From NCBI GenBank assembly GCA_001179505.1, contig CDMY01000688.1, positions 231,376-295,375 of the forward strand: a stretch of DNA of 64,000 nt. The letters are read 5' to 3'. The position numbers were made by a program, and so were the translations under genes. The notes beneath the pieces were generated by a model. That model was not told the DNA's origin. It searched no databases and was given only the letters and a program-made list of their open reading frames with translations. Source of the stretch: Vitrella brassicaformis. Lineage: Eukaryota; Sar; Vitrellaceae. This document shows, piece after piece, positions 11,495 through 20,577 of this stretch; positions within the stretch are counted from its first letter, which is position 1, and each line of letters starts with the position of its first letter.

Positions 11495-11800
11495 TTGCCC
11501 GTCGACTCATACATACAAGCGCTTCTACAAGAACATTTCCACAAAAGGTACACACTTTATCGCCACATCTAGCCAGCTAGATTTTGTGTGTCCCCATGTC
11601 TGTCTCCGCATTCGTTGTGCTTTAGGTCGGTATCAGCTTGATCGAATATATGGGGGGCCTGATCCAATGGTGCACTAGTTCGAGGGCCCGATGTGGACAA
11701 GAAGCGGTCCGAGATGCTGAGACTCACCGTACACGTCCTTATGCGCGTCGATGTGATTTGTGTGTGCCTTGGCTCCCTGTCTGTGGTGGTGGTGTGTCAG

Positions 11801-12147
11801 GCGAGTTCCGTGTCAAGATTAGCGAGTTGGACGACAGCCTAAAGATGGCGCTTGCCAACGGCAAGGGCAACAGCACCACCCTAGACGACCACTCCGTCAT
11901 GGCCATACTGGAGACGTCCTTCGCCGACACATCCTTCATGAAGAGCCTCCAGAGCGCCCTCCAATTCGGCACACAGCTCCTCGTCGAGGTAAGATGACCA
12001 AATAGCATCTCACACCCATCCCCCCCATCCATCCACACGTGTGTGTGTGTGTGTGTGTCCTGTCTGGCAGGATGTTGAGCGTGTGGATCCCATACTGCTG
12101 AACCCGGTGCTGACCCGCAAGCAGGGCGGGCGTGTGCTCCTCGTCCA
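11801..12147 (+). pseudogene. Dynein heavy-chain AAA5 pieces in permuted order
   Basis: Two exons with clean splice sites: 11801-11988 (after GTGTCAG, ending GAG/GTAAGA) and 12071-12147 (after CTGGCAG, ending CAG/GTGGGT). The first half of exon one reads GEFRVKISELDDSLKMALAN, then LDDHSVMAILE. In cytoplasmic dynein this corresponds to the GEFxxRLxxLExSLLxALN...LDDDxxxxxLE stretch that follows AAA5. The second half reads TSFADTSFMKSLQSALQFG, which corresponds to the TSFxDxxFxKxLExALRFG block inside AAA5. Exon two continues that block correctly: DVERVDPILLNPVL, then GGRVLL. So the later dynein segment has been placed directly before the earlier one within one exon. Frame is open across both exons. 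Confidence 0.65.
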
Positions 12148-12583
12148 GGTGGGTGAGCTTTGAAAGCACAGACATCTTCAATCTATGTGTGTCAGGCCCA
12201 GGACAACGTGCCCCATGTGACCAATCAATCAACACAGACACACACATACACACACACGCACTCACACAGAGGGAGAAGGCAGTGCTGCAGGCAGGTGTCT
12301 GACTGTGTGTCTCTTATGTTGTATGGTCTATATCAGGATTGGACACACCCTCTCGTGGCCAGGTCTGTGGTCCTCACTCTCAAGAAGATCATCAAAGCCA
12401 AAGGCAAACACGACCCACAACACACAGGCACTAAACCGACATGCGTCCAGCCTGTATATGTCTTGTTCAGCTGCGGGCCGCAGTTTGGTATGGCTAGGTG
12501 GGTTGCTGTGGCCGGAGGCCGTCTCCCTAGCGACGGCCACCGGCCACACGACTTAGAGGCCGACCCATGACCCCTCTACCACC

Positions 12584-12865
12584 TTGTCCAAGACCGCGCA
12601 GAAGGCCGAGCAGGAGGAGAAGGCCGAGGACGACGCGGGTGCTCTGAAGGAGGGGGGCAGGCGGATGTCCAACCATGCCCGGCGAATACAAGAGGGAATC
12701 AGGGGGAGAGAGGAGCGAGAGGCCGCAGAGCAGAGGATAAGGGCGGAGAGGGTCGCAGCGCGAAAGGAGAGGAAAAGGCTGGGGAAGCCGCAAAGAAGAA
12801 GACGGCCAAGGATGAGAAGGAAAGAAAAGGCTGTAGGGAAGGCAGGCCTGAAGTGCTTCATTTGA
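12584..12865 (+). CDS. Highly charged basic coiled-coil exon
   Basis: An open frame of about 93 codons without its own ATG, rich in Arg, Lys and Glu (for example EEREAAEQRIRAERVAARKE). It ends in a stop at 12863-12865. It resembles the basic tails at 8.1, 13.3, 13.7 and 14.2 kb in composition but not in exact sequence. It may be an exon of the patchwork locus. No function can be inferred. Confidence 0.3.
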   Translation: MSKTAQKAEQEEKAEDDAGALKEGGRRMSNHARRIQEGIRGREEREAAEQRIRAERVAARKERKRLGKPQRRRRPRMRRKEKAVGKAGLKCFI

Positions 12866-12962
12866 CGCTTGTTTGTCATATTCCCTCAGGAATGCAGCTG
12901 CCGTCTGCGTCGACCAAGATCGAGGCACCCAGCCAAGTGCCTAAGTTCGTCGCCGCCCCGGC

Positions 12963-13415
12963 AGGTGATTGTTGGCAACGTAAAGCGTGTCCTTGATCCC
13001 TATGGCTACTCTCTAGAGGACATCCAAGAGCTTGTCGAGATATGCGGATACGACCAGAGAGAGGTACGTACACACACCTGCAGCCAGCAGACACACGAGA
13101 CACCAAAGCTCATCACACACACACTCCCATTTACCGCATGAATCATCTGTGGGTTTCCCTCCCTTCCTTGACTCCTTAGGTCGAGATTGCTGTGTGGAAC
13201 ATCTTGCAGGACCAGAAGGGCCACGAGAGCGGGAAGCCACCACGCGAGAGCGGGCCAAGGCCAAGCGCGAGGAGTTGCAGAAGGAGCAGCAGGAGGCCGC
13301 CAAGCAGCGCCACATACCCGGCCTCACGGCAGCTCCCACTGCGAACGCATACGGAAGAGGGAGCTGCGGTGACGTGAAGCGGAGATGGGTCGTGAAGGGA
13401 GCGATTCCGACATGA
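12963..13415 (+). pseudogene. UBA-like helical piece joined to a basic cassette by a frame break
   Basis: An exon from about 12963 to 13063 (VIVGNVKRVLDPYGYSLEDI, then QELVEICGYDQRE) joins across an intron (GAG/GTACGT...CTTAG/GTCGAG) to VEIAVWNILQDQKGHE. The spacing and the GY/x-V-E-A-V-xx-L pattern resemble a UBA-type three-helix fold. After KGHE the natural continuation, RERAKAKREELQKEQQEAAK, is in a different frame, so one small indel has broken the join. The same basic cassette returns intact at about 13678-13745 (RERAKAKREELEKEQQEATK). The UBA assignment is tentative. Confidence 0.4.
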
Positions 13416-13667
13416 AGCTGCTCGAGAGGGCGGCATGGACATCATGAAGGCAGTCGGCGTGCACCCACCTGCTGCTGCCGCCGAGGCTGCAGCGCCCAAG
13501 CCTTCTCAGCCCTGCCGCAGACTTGCACCGCCTGCCACCGTCCGGCCACCGCACCCCGGCAAGATATGGGTCGTGAAGCAAGCGGCGACATGAAGCTGCT
13601 GTGTGTTTATGTTTTGCGTGTTTGTGTTTATGGTTTGTGATGTGGGGGTCTTGCTGAGACCTGCCCC

Positions 13668-13834
13668 AAGGCCGCCAAGCGAGAGCGGGCCAAGGCCAAA
13701 CGGGAAGAGTTGGAGAAGGAGCAGCAGGAGGCCACCAAGCAGTGTGACGTCCCTGGCCTGATAGCAGCTTTCCATACGGCCTGCAGCAGGCCATTCAGCG
13801 TCGAAAGCGGCCCAGCGGCAAGGCCCCGGTAGGC
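13668..13834 (+). pseudogene. Second copy of the RERAKAKREEL cassette
   Basis: The segment reads KRERAKAKREELEKEQQEAT, then KQCDVPGLIAAFH, and stops at 13832. It matches 13241-13340 at both DNA and protein level, including the shared ending (HI/DV)PGL. It is not attached to an identifiable upstream exon: the preceding 100 bases are TG-rich. Confidence 0.4.
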
Positions 13835-13977
13835 AGTAAGTTCGAATTGTATAAGCAAGCTTTATACCTCCACCACACCCGGGAATGTAATGTCTCTCAT
13901 TATCCGTTGCTTGCTGCGTGTGCTTGTCTGTTTGTCTGTCTGTCTGTCTATGACTTTTAGGGAGGGAGGATGAGATG

Positions 13978-14236
13978 GGTGCCAGTACGCAAACGATGGA
14001 TTGGGTCAAGGAGGGCTTTGACGGCATGCGAAAGAAAAGCGGCAGGCCCCCCCCGGTAAGAAATTGTGCGTATCATGACAAGATATGTGCTTGCACTCGG
14101 TTGCTGCGTGTGGTTGTCTATGCCGTGCAGGGCATGAAGTGGGTGCCGATTCGGGCTTGGAAAGCAGCGGAAAGAACCCACCGAGCGAAGGAGGCCAGAC
14201 AGAGACAGCAGGCAAAAAAACGCGATGAAGCGCGGT
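13978..14236 (+). CDS. Two small exons with a recurrent basic tail
   Basis: ATG at 13978 gives MGASTQTMDWVKEGFDGMRK and KSGRPPP, with a donor at about 14056. After an acceptor near 14130 the frame continues GMKWVPIRAWKAAERTHRAK, then EARQRQQAKKRDEAR and a stop at 14236-14238. The tail copies the one at 8061-8123 (RERTQRAKEARLRRQARKQ), including the nucleotides upstream of it. It is probably another re-used cassette; whether it is expressed is unknown. Confidence 0.35.
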
Positions 14237-14278
14237 AATGTAAGTCAGTTCAATTGTGCCTCTTATGTCTCGCAGATG

Positions 14279-14405
14279 CATCGGTGCCTACATTTTATAT
14301 CCAGACGAGATTTTATCTCATGTGACGAAGCTGCGGTCTGTCGATACCCACAGGTATCCGCAGGTCTGCATCTTTGGATTCATGTGGTTACAGAATGAAT
14401 ATGTG
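14279..14405 (+). repeat. Dispersed element, variant B, copy 2
   Basis: Partner of 11264-11364, with the core at 14288-14302 and an additional internal segment (about 14321-14349) absent from copy 1. The exon at 14417 begins just downstream. Confidence 0.7.
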
Positions 14406-14416
14406 TTTTTTGACAG

Positions 14417-15120
14417 ATGCCGGTAATTGCGCCGCATCTGGAAAACAATTGGAGCCACGCCTTTGATGACCTGATTCGCAAGACGGCCGACGATTATCAC
14501 GTGAGGTGGGAGGACTATCAAGAGCGCGGCGGTTACGACAACAGAATTGAAGTGAGCTTCGCAGGTGAGTGTACACGTAAAGGAACGACACAATGTCGTA
14601 GATGACTGTGGTCCTGTCTGGACCCGCAAGCACCGAAACAAATGTGTCATCCACCACGGCCTCTGCCGCCAGGCAGCAGTGCACCGGGGAACTCTTCACG
14701 GCTCTCAGGAACCTCATTGATGAGGAAGAAGCGGCTGCTGGCGTGCCCGAGGAGGACAGGTTTGCCTCCTGGTTCGGCGTCGGCTACGTCCACGAGATGC
14801 GGTGCATTGGGTGTGGACACGGGTGGTTTGGCGCCAGTCAGCATGAGGGCAGCGTGCTGGTGTGTGTGGATGAGACGATGGAGATGCACAAGGGCGAGTG
14901 GGACCTCATGAGGGCTGTCGACAGGGCGGTGAGACGGCCCGAGCCCAAGGAGGCCGTGTGTGGCGCACGAGAGACATGCGATTTGTGTGGCGCCCAGCTG
15001 CTTTGTCAAAGGTCAGCTCGACAGGAAGAGACCAAAGACCCATTGCCATATGTTCGTCTCCTTTTTGTTTTTGTTATCAGGCGGTCGTTCTTCGACTCAC
15101 GCGAAGTGGGCACCAATGGC
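14417..15120 (+). pseudogene. Possible ubiquitin-specific protease finger fragment
   Basis: A first exon (14417-14563) reads MPVIAPHLENNWSHAFDDLI and onward without a known domain. The next open segment from 14602 contains LFTALRNLIDEEEAAAGVPE, then FGVGYVHEMRCIGCGHGW, and later CDLCGAQ. In the C19 ubiquitin proteases a paired CxxC finger has this general order and spacing (F-G-x...C-xx-C-G...C-xx-C-G). The catalytic Cys and His boxes are not here. After the second CxxC the best continuation (KGQLDRKRPKTHCHMF) is in another frame, so the piece looks broken. The family assignment is tentative. Confidence 0.35.
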
Positions 15121-15364
15121 TGATTTCATCGTCTCGCTGCCTGTCGCCCCCGCCGCCACCTCCCACCCCTAGCTGACCATATCAACAAATCTGCCATATC
15201 AACACGGTGAGCGACCGATCACAACACAACACAACACAACGCAACGCAAGGCAACAACATTCGCGCGATAAGCAGAGGATGTCTTTATTTGTGTTCCCCC
15301 GCATCGCGCATGTGGGGCGCTGTGTGTATGTCTGCAGAGGGAGGAGAATGTCGGCATTTGCTGT

Positions 15365-15379
15365 CTACATTTTATATTC
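15365..15379 (+). repeat. Short copy of the CTACATTTTATAT element
   Basis: The core CTACATTTTATATTC is preceded by TTTGCTGT and followed by a TCTTCTTCAATTCC tail, as in the longer copies. Only about 45 bases are recognisably shared. Confidence 0.5.
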
Positions 15380-15591
15380 GTGGCATCTTCTTCAATTCCT
15401 CCGCACCCTATCAGTGAATCGATTCGGCTGGTGACAGGAGTGGTGCCTGTCCGTCTGCAAGAGCTACCCCAACTATGACGTCTTCTTCGTCGGCTTGACA
15501 CACACCGACACACCCAACGCCACGATCCCTTCTGCCTCCCTCTCCCTCTTCGTCACACACCAACACCAACACCAACACCAACACCAGCAGC

Positions 15592-16009
15592 TGAGGTGTC
15601 AATCATCGTGTCTCACGTTCTTGCGTCCGAGATGGAGCTGTTCGCTGGCTTCCCGGATCCCGCGCGCCCGCCATCAGTACTGCACTGGGAGCATTTCAAG
15701 ACCGAGGCAAAGAAGATGCTCCATCTGACGGACGAGGCGTTTGAGAACTTGCACATCGGCGCCCTCTTGGACCGCACCGCAGCCGTCGTCCAGTGGGGGC
15801 AGGCTATAACACAGCAACAGGTATTTATCCAGAATACAAGTCAGGCCTGGACATGCACTCGCACTTAGACAGGCCAACGGTGTGGTCGCTGGATGTGTGC
15901 CTTTTTGCAGCTTTCTGCGTTGAAGCTCAGTGAGGCCCCTTCCCTGGGGAACATAGCATAGGTGCGGCCATTGGCACACGGAGATTGAGCGATGGCGTTT
16001 CCACCGACA

Positions 16010-16047
<38 letters not shown>

Positions 16048-16567
16048 CCTATCTCTCCGCACAGGTTGACCTGACGGGCGGCGCCGCTGCTGCGGCATCA
16101 GGACCGGTTTCGGGGCCTCCGCGATCCAAGGTGTGTAGAAGCACATACCCACAGGCCCCCTTTTGTCGCTCTCTCACTGTGGGTGCCTTCCTCGCTCTGC
16201 CAGGCGCCTCCTATTCTAGTGCGCCCACCGCCGCCCAAGCACCCGTGTAAGTGTGCGCACCTGCGACAGCAGCAGGCAGCCACAGAAGAGGGACACTGTC
16301 TGTGTGTTGTCTCTTTGTGGTGTCAGTCGAGATAGAGAAGTACACTCCGTGGATGCTAGGCCAGCGAGAGTCATCGCGGGTACGTATGAGCACGCAGATG
16401 GGGGAGAGCACCTACGCGTCATCCGCCCCCACACACCACACGTGTCTTGCCTGTTGGTTGCCTTGTCTGTCTTTCTTTCTGTCTATCAGGCGCCACTCAA
16501 GCAGAGACCCGGTGAGGCGGGGCTGGAGACGCTGGAGACGCCCCCTATGCCCATCCCTCCGCCTTGA
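15592..16567 (+). pseudogene. Dynein-linker-like exon and proline-rich 3' exons
   Basis: After an acceptor near 15590 the frame reads VSIIVSHVLASEMELFAGFP, then HWEHFKTEAKKMLHLTDEAF, then LHIGALLD. The HW-xx-F/L...F...L-xx-LL pattern resembles the N-terminal linker (DHC_N2) block of dynein heavy chains (RHWxxLxxxxG...FTLxxLLxxxL), though less clearly than the AAA5 piece. Downstream short exons can be chained in frame: VDLTGGAAAAASGPVSGPP, APPILVRPPPPKH, VEIEKYTPWMLGQRESSR and APLKQRPGEAGLETLETPPM, ending PIPPP and TGA at 16565-16567. The chained exons have good GT/AG sites, so a transcript is possible. The product would be an unusual linker-like fragment with a Pro-rich tail. Confidence 0.35.
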
Positions 16568-16913
16568 CATGCAGCACCGGGTGTGCCAAGGCCCAAGATG
16601 GCCTTCTACGGTACGTCCATTCAAACCCGCACTTGAGTCCTCTCAATGATTGTGTGTGTATGTGGGATGCCTCCAGAGACGTGCCAGCGTTGGCAAGAGG
16701 GCCGTCTGCAGGACCCCATGGCGACCATGCTGCAGCCGCGACACACGGAAGGGCCGACAGGGAGGCCTGCACACCGCCACGCCGCAAGACTGCCGCGCCC
16801 ACGCGACGTCAGCCAGCGGCAGGGGCACTTGCTTCTAGCCGATCGCTGTTTACATTTTATATCAGCGGTCTTCTTCCATTCCACTGCACCAGCGATCGAG
16901 CTGTAGTACCCAT
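16568..16913 (+). other. No supported gene; contains a divergent copy of the short element
   Basis: An open frame at 16646-16906 (exon-like after CCTCCAG at about 16675) has no recognisable domain. A short element copy with core TTACATTTTATATC lies at 16850-16864, again followed by a TTCTTCCATTCC tail. Confidence 0.4.
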
Positions 16914-17259
16914 GCCGAGTATGCATTTATCCGCGCGTCACGTGGCGCGTGTGTGACCTTTTCTCAGACCCTTCTGTCGCCCCACATACGGTCGCGCGTG
17001 TTTGTGCGTGTGTGCGTGTGTGTATCGACTCGACTCCTGCCCGTGGGGCACTTCAAGTCGATATGACTCCGAGGGGCAGAAGTCGATATGTCTCCCTCCA
17101 CAGCCTGTGCATGACATCAATCCACAACCCGCGGAGTCCCAATCCTCTTTGATGGTCTCTGCAGGTAGGCACAGACACATCGGCCTCATCCCTCCGGTAA
17201 GATAGAATATGGGACTGAGGGGTGAGTCGTTGCGGCGAGAGAGGGTTTGGCTGATGTAA
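16914..17259 (+). repeat. Left copy of a direct repeat pair
   Basis: Shares with 20251-20515 the blocks GCCGAGTATGC, GTCACGTGGCGCGTGTGTGA, CCTTTTCTCAGACCCTTCTG, TCGCCCCACATACGGTCGCG, a TG run, GTATCGACTCGACT, GGGGCAGAAGTCGATATGTC, CCTCTTTGATGGTCTCTG and GGGACTGAGGG(G/A)TGAGTCG. The left copy has about 60 extra bases in the middle. Confidence 0.8.
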
Positions 17260-17649
17260 TCTCGTGATGGTGTACGTGTGTTGGTGGTCGGCATCATGAT
17301 CATGCTTGTCTGTGCATGAGGTGCACCCGTTGTGTCCACTGCGTTGTGCGGCCTGCCTGGCGCTCCTCCCCTTGATGTGCGTACGTGTACATGTATAACA
17401 CTCTGTGTGACACGTGTGTTTGCAAGTGAATGCATCAATTGCTGCATGGGGGATCGCGCACGCGACCTGGCAGCAATGGCCGTGACAACGCGTACGAGGA
17501 AATTGACGCCGCATGTTTTTGGCCCCCAGCATGAGACCTGTGGGCGTCTTTTCAGAATTTCACTCCATATTCTACACTCCGCTCGTCGCAAGGCTTCTAT
17601 TGACCGTCCATCCAGTATCCACACCCACTGCCAGTCTGACACACTCGCC

Positions 17650-19378
17650 ATGAAAACCGCTGTCTCCATGCTGTTTGCCGTCGCCCCTCTGCTGCTCCAC
17701 GTCATGGCCGCCACTGGCAAGCCTGTTCGGCCCCAGCTGAGCGCTAGCCTCGCGCTCATCCAAACCCAGGCGCAGCGGGCAAAGGCCATGGCCCTCGCCG
17801 CTAACGAGATGGCGCTCACCGCTGACGAGACGGCAGCCACGGCTGTCAAGACCATCAACGCGGCAGAACAACAGCTCAAATATCTCGCAGGTACATGCGT
17901 TGTGTGCATCGGAAGCAATGCACAGCTTGGATGCACGGGTTTACATAACCGATGTCTTTCTTGCGACAGGCCAATGGCCCACCAGCATGGAACCGCCGAC
18001 TGACAAAGGCCGGCAGAACGCATGCGCATGGATCCGTACATGAGAGTTCCTTTCTCTCTTTATTGGTTCAGATGAGATGTCTCGAATTCTGAAGTTCCAC
18101 TCAAAGCAGGAATACAAATGAACGGACTGGTTTCACATTCTGGGGCTCAACGTTCAATACCCAGACATAAGCACTGATGACGTCGCAAGGGCTTACACGA
18201 AGCTGAGCCAACTAGTAAGCGTCCACAGCCGATCAGAAAACACATAAACATTTGTACTCTCCGGTGCGTCCACATACAGATACAGCCGGCGAGAAACCAC
18301 CCTAAGCTACAGGAGAGATTCACAGCCGCCCAAAAGCTGGTACCACAAACCTCTACACACAGACAGACAGACAGACAGACAGGGGGAATTGGGCCTTCAC
18401 TCTATGACATGCATGTGATGCAGCTGGATATGGCAAAACAGCATTTGTTGGTCGAGTGCACAAAGGATCACCAGTGCGGGAAAGTCGGTTCGTGGGGACA
18501 AGCCTTCAAGTGCTTCGCGAAGAGAGACTTCACCGGTATGTGCAAGGTTAGAGACTTGATATGCAGATGCGGATCTGAAACCGTCATCTTTCTTTGGTGG
18601 CTCTCTTGCGCATGTCGCGAATGAAGATCGCAGGGGAGGAGCACGACCAATGTGAAGACGAAAAGCAAACGCACAGGCTGGCGCACAAGTGCAACCGCTC
18701 GCTGCCGGACATCGAGCTCAAATGCGAAGCAACCCAATTCGGCAAGGTTTGCGTGAAGCAGGGCTGTTACAGCGACGAGGACTGCCAGAACAATGAGAAT
18801 GAGCCCCTGTGCTTCAAGCCAGTCCTCTTTGAGTCCAAAAGATTTGGAAAAGCCGGCGCATGCCGCGTAAGAAATGCTGATCCAAGTTTGGCTTGCCTAT
18901 CTTTGGCATTCACGAATGAATTTCGTGTGTGCTGGTACATTTTCCTCGCTCAGAGCGTCGGAGTTGTGTCTGACCAGTGCAAACCAGATGGTACGCATCC
19001 CTGTGATGCCGGCCTTCAGTGCACACCGGTGTGGTTCGATAAGTCGAAGCACGCCTGCGTGCTTTCCCAGTGTTCGGACGACAACGACTGCTTGGGCAAC
19101 AAGTACGGCCACCTGTGCTTCAAGCAGCTCGGGGGAAATGGACGAGAATGCAGGGTCAGGAACACAGAGAGGGTAGCTAGCCAGACGAAAAATCCCTGGA
19201 TGGACCTTTCCTGCGTGTGCGTCCATGTGTGCAGGACAAGGGCGACATCCAGGTCCGTTGTGATGAGACACATCCATGTTATGAAGGCCTGGTGTGCACC
19301 GGAAAACGCGACACGCGTGGATGGGGCCCTTATCGGAATCGCCGGTGCCTCTGGCCGTCTGATATAGATGATGTTTAA
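17650..19378 (+). CDS. J-domain-like, cysteine-rich secreted protein (frame interrupted)
   Basis: ATG at 17650 starts a signal peptide (MKTAVSMLFAVAPLLLHVMA) and an Ala-rich helix; exon 1 ends at 17890. The exon at about 18072-18214 encodes DWFHILGLN...DDVARAYTKLSQL, and the exon at 18280-18339 IQPARNHPKLQERFTAAQKL. This is the layout of a DnaJ J-domain, but the obligatory HPD is replaced by QPA, so Hsp70 stimulation is not expected. An in-frame TGA at 18119-18121 sits just before the J block, and I found no acceptor that avoids it. Further exons (18424-18540, about 18636-18870, 18955-19150, 19234-19378) encode cysteine-rich units with C-D/E-xx-x-P-C-xx-GLxC spacing, such as CDETHPCYEGLVC, and end at TAA 19376-19378. 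The N-terminal signal exon and the J/Cys part could be two genes. The Cys-rich units suggest an extracellular or secretory-pathway location. Confidence 0.55.
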
Positions 19379-20250
19379 TGTTGTTCGTCTGCCCGTCTGT
19401 CTGTCTGTCGGTCGGTCGGTCGGTCGGTCGGTCTGTCGGTCTGTGTCTCTGCGTGGCTGTGTCACGTTACTGTCTGGCTTTCTGCCTGATCTGGCTGCCC
19501 AGTCTGGTGGGTGCCGCTGATGAGCAGTGGTAGATCTGCGCACGCTGGCTGGTGAGGTGTAGGTGTTGGCGGATTTGCCTGCACCCCTAGCACTCTCTCA
19601 CACTGACTGACCGACCGACTGAATCATGCAGACAGACACTGATTTGAAGTCCTGTCTTGTGCGTGATGGACATGTCAACCAACGGAACAGTAAATGGACG
19701 GAAAGACGGACACACGGCCTTAGGTGTGTCAGTATGTCTGTGAGCCGCTCGACGGCCACCACAATGAATGCGTCAGGTCACCATGGCACATCACAGTCAG
19801 CAAGCCAACACACGATGCACACCACACCGAAATCGAGAAGCAAGCATCGTGATGCCTGTATCTCTCACGCGCCCAGCCCACCTCATCTCTCCTTCACACA
19901 CACGTGTATACACACATACGGCCTGCGTTCATTCACCAACACGCCAGGCACCCACGTCGGCACATAGAGAAATAGTCAGGCAATACAAACCAACCAGAGC
20001 ACTCAGTCTGTGTGGTGTAACATGGCCAGGAAGCGTTCAACAGTCGGCACACCGACACACGGTGCGCACCGCACTACACCAACACCGAGAAGCAAACAGA
20101 CGCCTCTCTCACACTCGTGTGCGGGGCGCCCATCCCACTGGCATCTCTCTCTCTCTCCTTCCCCCACACACACAACAGTGTGTATGGCGCATACGCAGCC
20201 ACCTATATATCGGCACAGAGAGAGGGATACTCAGGCGCATCCACCCGCCC
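19379..20250. other. Repeat-rich intergenic stretch
   Basis: Holds (TCTG)n/(TCGG)n tracts at about 19390-19445 and two loosely similar segments (about 19760-19880 and 20005-20120) sharing GAGAAGCAA-type blocks. I see no gene. Confidence 0.6.
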
Positions 20251-20515
20251 GCCGAGTATGCCTGTTATCCGCGGGTCACGTGGCGCGTGTGTGACCTTTT
20301 CTCAGACCCTTCTGTCGCCCCACATACGGTCGCGCGCGTCTGCATGCGTGTGTGTGTGTGTGTGTATCGACTCGACTACTGCGGGGCAGAAGTCGATATG
20401 TCTCCCCCACAGCCTCTCCCGTTCCTCTTTGATGGTCTCTGGGCAGGGGTAGGTAGATAGAATACCGGGACTGAGGGATGAGTCGCGGCGAGGTTTAATT
20501 TGGCTATATGTAAAT
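20251..20515 (+). repeat. Right copy of the direct repeat pair
   Basis: Partner of 16914-17259, same orientation, about 3.3 kb downstream. The shared blocks are in the same order. It ends about 60 bases before the start codon of the next gene. Confidence 0.8.
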
Positions 20516-20577
20516 ACCGTGAATTTGCGCGAGCCGTAACGGTCACCGTACAGACCGTCGAAACGTACGTGCAAAAA

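Noticed and set aside
16914-20515. Interpretation of the direct repeats as LTRs of a retrotransposon
   Set aside because: The interior holds no reverse transcriptase, integrase or gag-like sequence. It holds a spliced cellular gene, and the copies lack obvious TG...CA ends.
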